Source: JAFDEI01 sp964196055 (GTDB lineage: Bacteria; Myxococcota_A; UBA9160; SMWR01). From it: a stretch of 56,766 bases of DNA. Every line of letters begins with the position of its first letter. Position 1 is the first letter of the stretch. The notes under the pieces are model-generated. The model was given only the letters and a program-made list of their open reading frames with translations. It was not told the origin of the DNA and made no database searches. Made by a program: the position numbers and the translations under genes. The stretch lies in assembly GCA_964196055.1 (NCBI GenBank), contig CAXMSF010000018.1, positions 1-56,766 on the forward strand, read 5' to 3'. Shown in pieces: positions 54,514 to 56,766 of the stretch.

Positions 54514-54723
54514 TCACGCCGCGGTGACGACCTCCCGGAACGAAGCGTGTCGAATCGGGTGCACCCGAGCTGGCTGCAGGAGCGGAGGCGATTCGGTCCA
54601 ACGGTGATCGCAGCGTGGACACTCGGCCAGCAAGACCGGGCCGCGGTCGACCGCTTCGTCGGTACGGACCTCCGCAAAACCGCAGACGAGACAGCGCGTC
54701 AATTTGCGAAATTCAGTTTGCAT
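54514..54723 (-). CDS. Small zinc-ribbon protein
   Basis: A 69-residue protein with two CxxC knuckles, CLVCGF and CPRCDHRW, about 23 residues apart, so probably a structural zinc ribbon. The C-terminal tail is basic. ATG 54723 is fixed by AGGAG eight bases upstream. It ends 12 bases before the first ArsA-type ATPase and is probably the first gene of that operon. The zinc ribbon might bind nucleic acid, a protein partner or act as an adaptor; I cannot tell which. Confidence 0.72.
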   Translation of the reverse strand: MQTEFRKLTRCLVCGFAEVRTDEAVDRGPVLLAECPRCDHRWTESPPLLQPARVHPIRHASFREVVTAA

Positions 54724-54885
54724 CGGTGCTCTCCTATCCCCACCAGACGCGGATCCGTCCCGCGATGCCCCCATGAAAGCCCGCGGCTGTGTCGAATCGG
54801 GTCACACCTGGGAGAAATTTGGCGACGGGATGCGGGGGACTACAATGCCACCTCGGCCCGTACGAAGCCGGGCCCCGGAGGAAGA

Positions 54886-55599
54886 GTGGCCGACGAGCCG
54901 ACACTGACGTTCGATCGAAAGCGCCACTGGGAGCTGTCGCCCGAGAAGGAGGCGATGGGCGCCTGGGTCCAGAAGCGCCGCCTCGCCGACGCCATGCGAA
55001 CGGTGATCGGCCGGCTGGTCCAGAGCAACGCTCCGGAGAAGGAGCTATGCGCGGCTGCCGACGCGCTCGAGCGCTACGCGGAGCAGCTCGAGAGTCACAA
55101 GCGATTACGACGCTACGAGGGCTACGGCGAGGCCGCGAATGCGGGCGATGTCGGAGCCTTCTTCGACCAGAGCCCGATGATCGGCCTCGCCAACCCGCTC
55201 GCGCCGCCGATCCGACTCGAAGACATCGACGAAAGCAGTGCAGTCGGCCGGGTGGTATTCGGCGCCGCCTACGAGGGGCCGCCCGGCAGCGTCCACGGCG
55301 GCTTCGTCGCGGCAGCGTTCGACGAGGTACTCGGTTACGTGCAATCGATGTCGGGCGCGCCCGGCTTCACGGGTACCCTCACGGTTCGCTACCGAAGCCC
55401 CACACCGCTCCACACCGAATTGGAGTTCCGCGGCGCGCTCGCTGGACGGGAAGGCCGCAAGACCTTTGCGAGCGGCCGGGTCTACGCGGGCGAGACACTC
55501 TGCGCGGAGGCCGATGCGATCTTCGTCTCTGCGACACCGGAGAAGTTCGAGGCGTTGCTCGAGGAGCGCCGAAAGATGGAGGCCGAGCGCGAATCTTGA
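54886..55599 (+). CDS. PaaI-type hotdog thioesterase family protein (copy 1)
   Basis: A 237-residue protein. Its C-terminal half is a hotdog domain with YEGPPGSVHGGFVAAAFDEV (helix and active-site region), FTGTLTVRYRSPTPLHTELE and GETLCAEADAIFV. The N-terminal ~100 residues are helical (KRRLADAMRTVIGRLVQSNA) and extend the usual ~140-residue PaaI fold. Start GTG 54886 has GGAGG four bases upstream; a long open frame running upstream has no homologous content. Members hydrolyse acyl-CoA thioesters. It is coupled to its paralogue by a TTGA overlap. Confidence 0.88.
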   Translation: MADEPTLTFDRKRHWELSPEKEAMGAWVQKRRLADAMRTVIGRLVQSNAPEKELCAAADALERYAEQLESHKRLRRYEGYGEAANAGDVGAFFDQSPMIGLANPLAPPIRLEDIDESSAVGRVVFGAAYEGPPGSVHGGFVAAAFDEVLGYVQSMSGAPGFTGTLTVRYRSPTPLHTELEFRGALAGREGRKTFASGRVYAGETLCAEADAIFVSATPEKFEALLEERRKMEAERES

Positions 55600-56309
55600 G
55601 CGACCGCGTCGAGCAACAGCGTCAATTCGTCGACCGCTGGGAGGCCTTCAAGCCTCCGACCAGCGGTGCTTGGGAGCAGAAACGCCGGCTCGCCGCCGCA
55701 ATGCGGGGCGTCATCAACCGGCTGGTCCAGAGCAATGCGCCCGAGGACCAGCTGCAGCATGCGGCGATCGAACTCGAACGGTACGCCGATCGCCTCGCTG
55801 GCCACCCTCGGCTGCGCCGCGGCGACCGCGACACGCCCGCACCCGCCGAGCCCGATGTCGGGACCTTCGTCGACCAGAGTCCCATCACCGGCCTCGCAAA
55901 TCCGCTCGCACCCCCCATCAGCCTCACCCCGGAGGCGGATTGGTGCGTAGTAGGCCGCGTCAGCTACGATGCCGCCTTCGAGGGCCCGCCGGGCAGCGTG
56001 CACGGCGGCTATATCGCGGCCGCCTTCGACGAGGTACTCGGCTTCGTGCAGGGGATGAGCGGTGACCCCGGCATGACCGGGACCCTGACGATTCGCTACC
56101 GCAAACCCACGCCGCTCTACCAGCCGTTGCGCCTCATCGGCGAAATCGTCAAGGTCGAGAATCGCAAGATCTTCACGGAGGGCCGCCTGCTCGCCGACGA
56201 CGACACCCTCTACGCGGAAGGCGAGAGCCTGTTCATCACGCCACATCCCGAGCATTACGATCGATTGATCGAGGCCCGTTCGCGGCGCGAAGCGGAACGC
56301 CGACCGTGA
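55596..56309 (+). CDS. PaaI-type hotdog thioesterase family protein (copy 2)
   Basis: A 237-residue paralogue of exactly the same length as the previous gene and similar throughout: KRRLAAAMRGVINRLVQSNA in the helical N-terminal part, DQSPITGLANPLAPPISL, FEGPPGSVHGGYIAAAFDEV and MTGTLTIRYRKPTPLYQPLR in the hotdog domain. The TTG at 55596 overlaps the stop of copy 1, which sets the start. Tandem duplication is the simplest origin; divergence suggests either different acyl-CoA ranges or a heteromeric enzyme. Confidence 0.86.
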   Translation: MSDRVEQQRQFVDRWEAFKPPTSGAWEQKRRLAAAMRGVINRLVQSNAPEDQLQHAAIELERYADRLAGHPRLRRGDRDTPAPAEPDVGTFVDQSPITGLANPLAPPISLTPEADWCVVGRVSYDAAFEGPPGSVHGGYIAAAFDEVLGFVQGMSGDPGMTGTLTIRYRKPTPLYQPLRLIGEIVKVENRKIFTEGRLLADDDTLYAEGESLFITPHPEHYDRLIEARSRREAERRP

Positions 56310-56766
56310 GGGACCCTTGCTTCAGCGTTTCGGAGCGGCGCCCGAACCCGGCGATGCAACGTTGCCTCGTCACCCTCGCGAGTATGCTCTGGCTGCTTGC
56401 CGGCCTCGCGACCGCCGAGACCACTACCGCGGCCGAGCCCGCCGAATCGGCGCCAAAGGGGGAAAGCAGCGAGCCCTCGCAGTCGGACCGGCTGACGCAA
56501 CTCCAGAAGGCGCTCGCCTCCGACGAGGCGAAGCTCGAACGGCTGGGGCGGGAACGCGAAGAGAATGCGGCGGAATTCGACAGCGTGAACCAGTTGCGGG
56601 AAACGCTCGACATCCGGATCGAGGAGCTGCAGGAGCAGCTATCGAATACCGACGATTCCGAGCAGAAGCCCGCACTCGAGGCCGAAATCAAAGAGCTCAC
56701 GATCGAGAGCGGCCTGGGCCGAAAGCACACCGATTTTCTCGTCGAGGCCAGCAAGACCCTGAGCGA
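56306..56766 (+). CDS. Secreted coiled-coil protein, 3'-truncated by the window
   Basis: The frame is open to the window end. A signal peptide is readable (LVTLASMLWLLAGLATAE), followed by an Ala/Glu/Ser-rich segment and heptad-like charged helix (LQKALASDEAKLERLGRERE and LDIRIEELQEQLSN), so an exported coiled-coil protein. GTG 56306 overlaps the stop of the thioesterase gene as GTGA; ATG 56354 would also keep the signal peptide. The rest lies beyond the window, so membrane or channel domains cannot be excluded. The function is unknown. Confidence 0.7.
   Translation, partial: MRDPCFSVSERRPNPAMQRCLVTLASMLWLLAGLATAETTTAAEPAESAPKGESSEPSQSDRLTQLQKALASDEAKLERLGREREENAAEFDSVNQLRETLDIRIEELQEQLSNTDDSEQKPALEAEIKELTIESGLGRKHTDFLVEASKTLS

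Noticed and set aside
53608..54885. A long plus-strand frame joined upstream of the first thioesterase
   Set aside because: It is antisense to an ArsA-type ATPase and the zinc-ribbon gene; only the part from the GTG with GGAGG at 54886 carries the protein family.

Overview
The window is G+C-rich, densely coded DNA from a bacterial chromosome, with no gene-free stretch longer than about 300 bases. The gene content suggests a free-living, oxygen-respiring, Gram-negative bacterium of the deltaproteobacterial / Myxococcota-like assemblage. It has outer-membrane-style lipoproteins, Gsp-type secretion accessories, a complex I cluster, glutathione synthase with a glutathione transferase, a histone-H1-like nucleoid protein, a HupR/HoxA-like sigma-54 response regulator, and many catabolic oxidoreductases. 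The taxonomic guess is inference from gene content. No rRNA, tRNA, CRISPR array, insertion sequence or prophage was recognised.

Layout. 0-14.8 kb is a mixed envelope and redox region: the end of an MscS channel, a nitroreductase, a conserved hypothetical, an HxlR regulator coupled to a molybdopterin oxidoreductase, an alkaline-phosphatase-superfamily lipoprotein, a GT2 glycosyltransferase, a large methyl-accepting-type sensor, an FAD dehydrogenase, a transglutaminase-like protein, an SDR and a GST-like protein. 14.9-18.9 kb holds serS-selB (serine charging and selenocysteine-specific elongation) convergent with lepB. 18.9-29.9 kb is one long minus-strand complex I operon in the order nuoA-E-F-G-H-J-K-L-M-N. 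It contains the NADH module and the membrane module, but the whole quinone-site module (nuoB, C, D, I) is missing. 30-35.6 kb has gpsA, a Fur-box-preceded feoA-feoB pair, a SHOCT-like lipoprotein and a PLP-dependent trans-sulfuration enzyme. 35.6-39.5 kb has a 94-base tandem repeat, a DNA-alkyl-cysteine methyltransferase, a sigma-54 response regulator, an H1-like protein with a duplicated N-terminal motif, and gshB. 39.6-47.1 kb has a class A penicillin-binding protein, an alpha/beta hydrolase, Nudix, a luciferase-like monooxygenase, and a rhomboid-sirtuin-DUF4097-like run. 47.2-52 kb has a GspB/GspA-type pair, a type II pantothenate kinase and an AMIN-domain membrane protein. 52-56.8 kb has two adjacent ArsA/Get3-type ATPases led by a tiny zinc-ribbon gene, then two tandem hotdog thioesterases leading into a secreted coiled-coil protein cut by the window end.

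Functional themes. Many operons are tightly coupled by 4-base stop/start overlaps (ATGA, GTGA, TTGA). SelB beside SerRS says the organism makes selenoproteins; one short gene here ends Trp-Cys-UGA-Pro-Cys-stop and is a speculative candidate. The most unusual points are the modular split of complex I, the duplicated-motif histone-like protein, the zinc-ribbon/ArsA/ArsA operon, the tandem repeat that fills a convergent intergenic space, and a FeoB with a non-canonical G4 motif.
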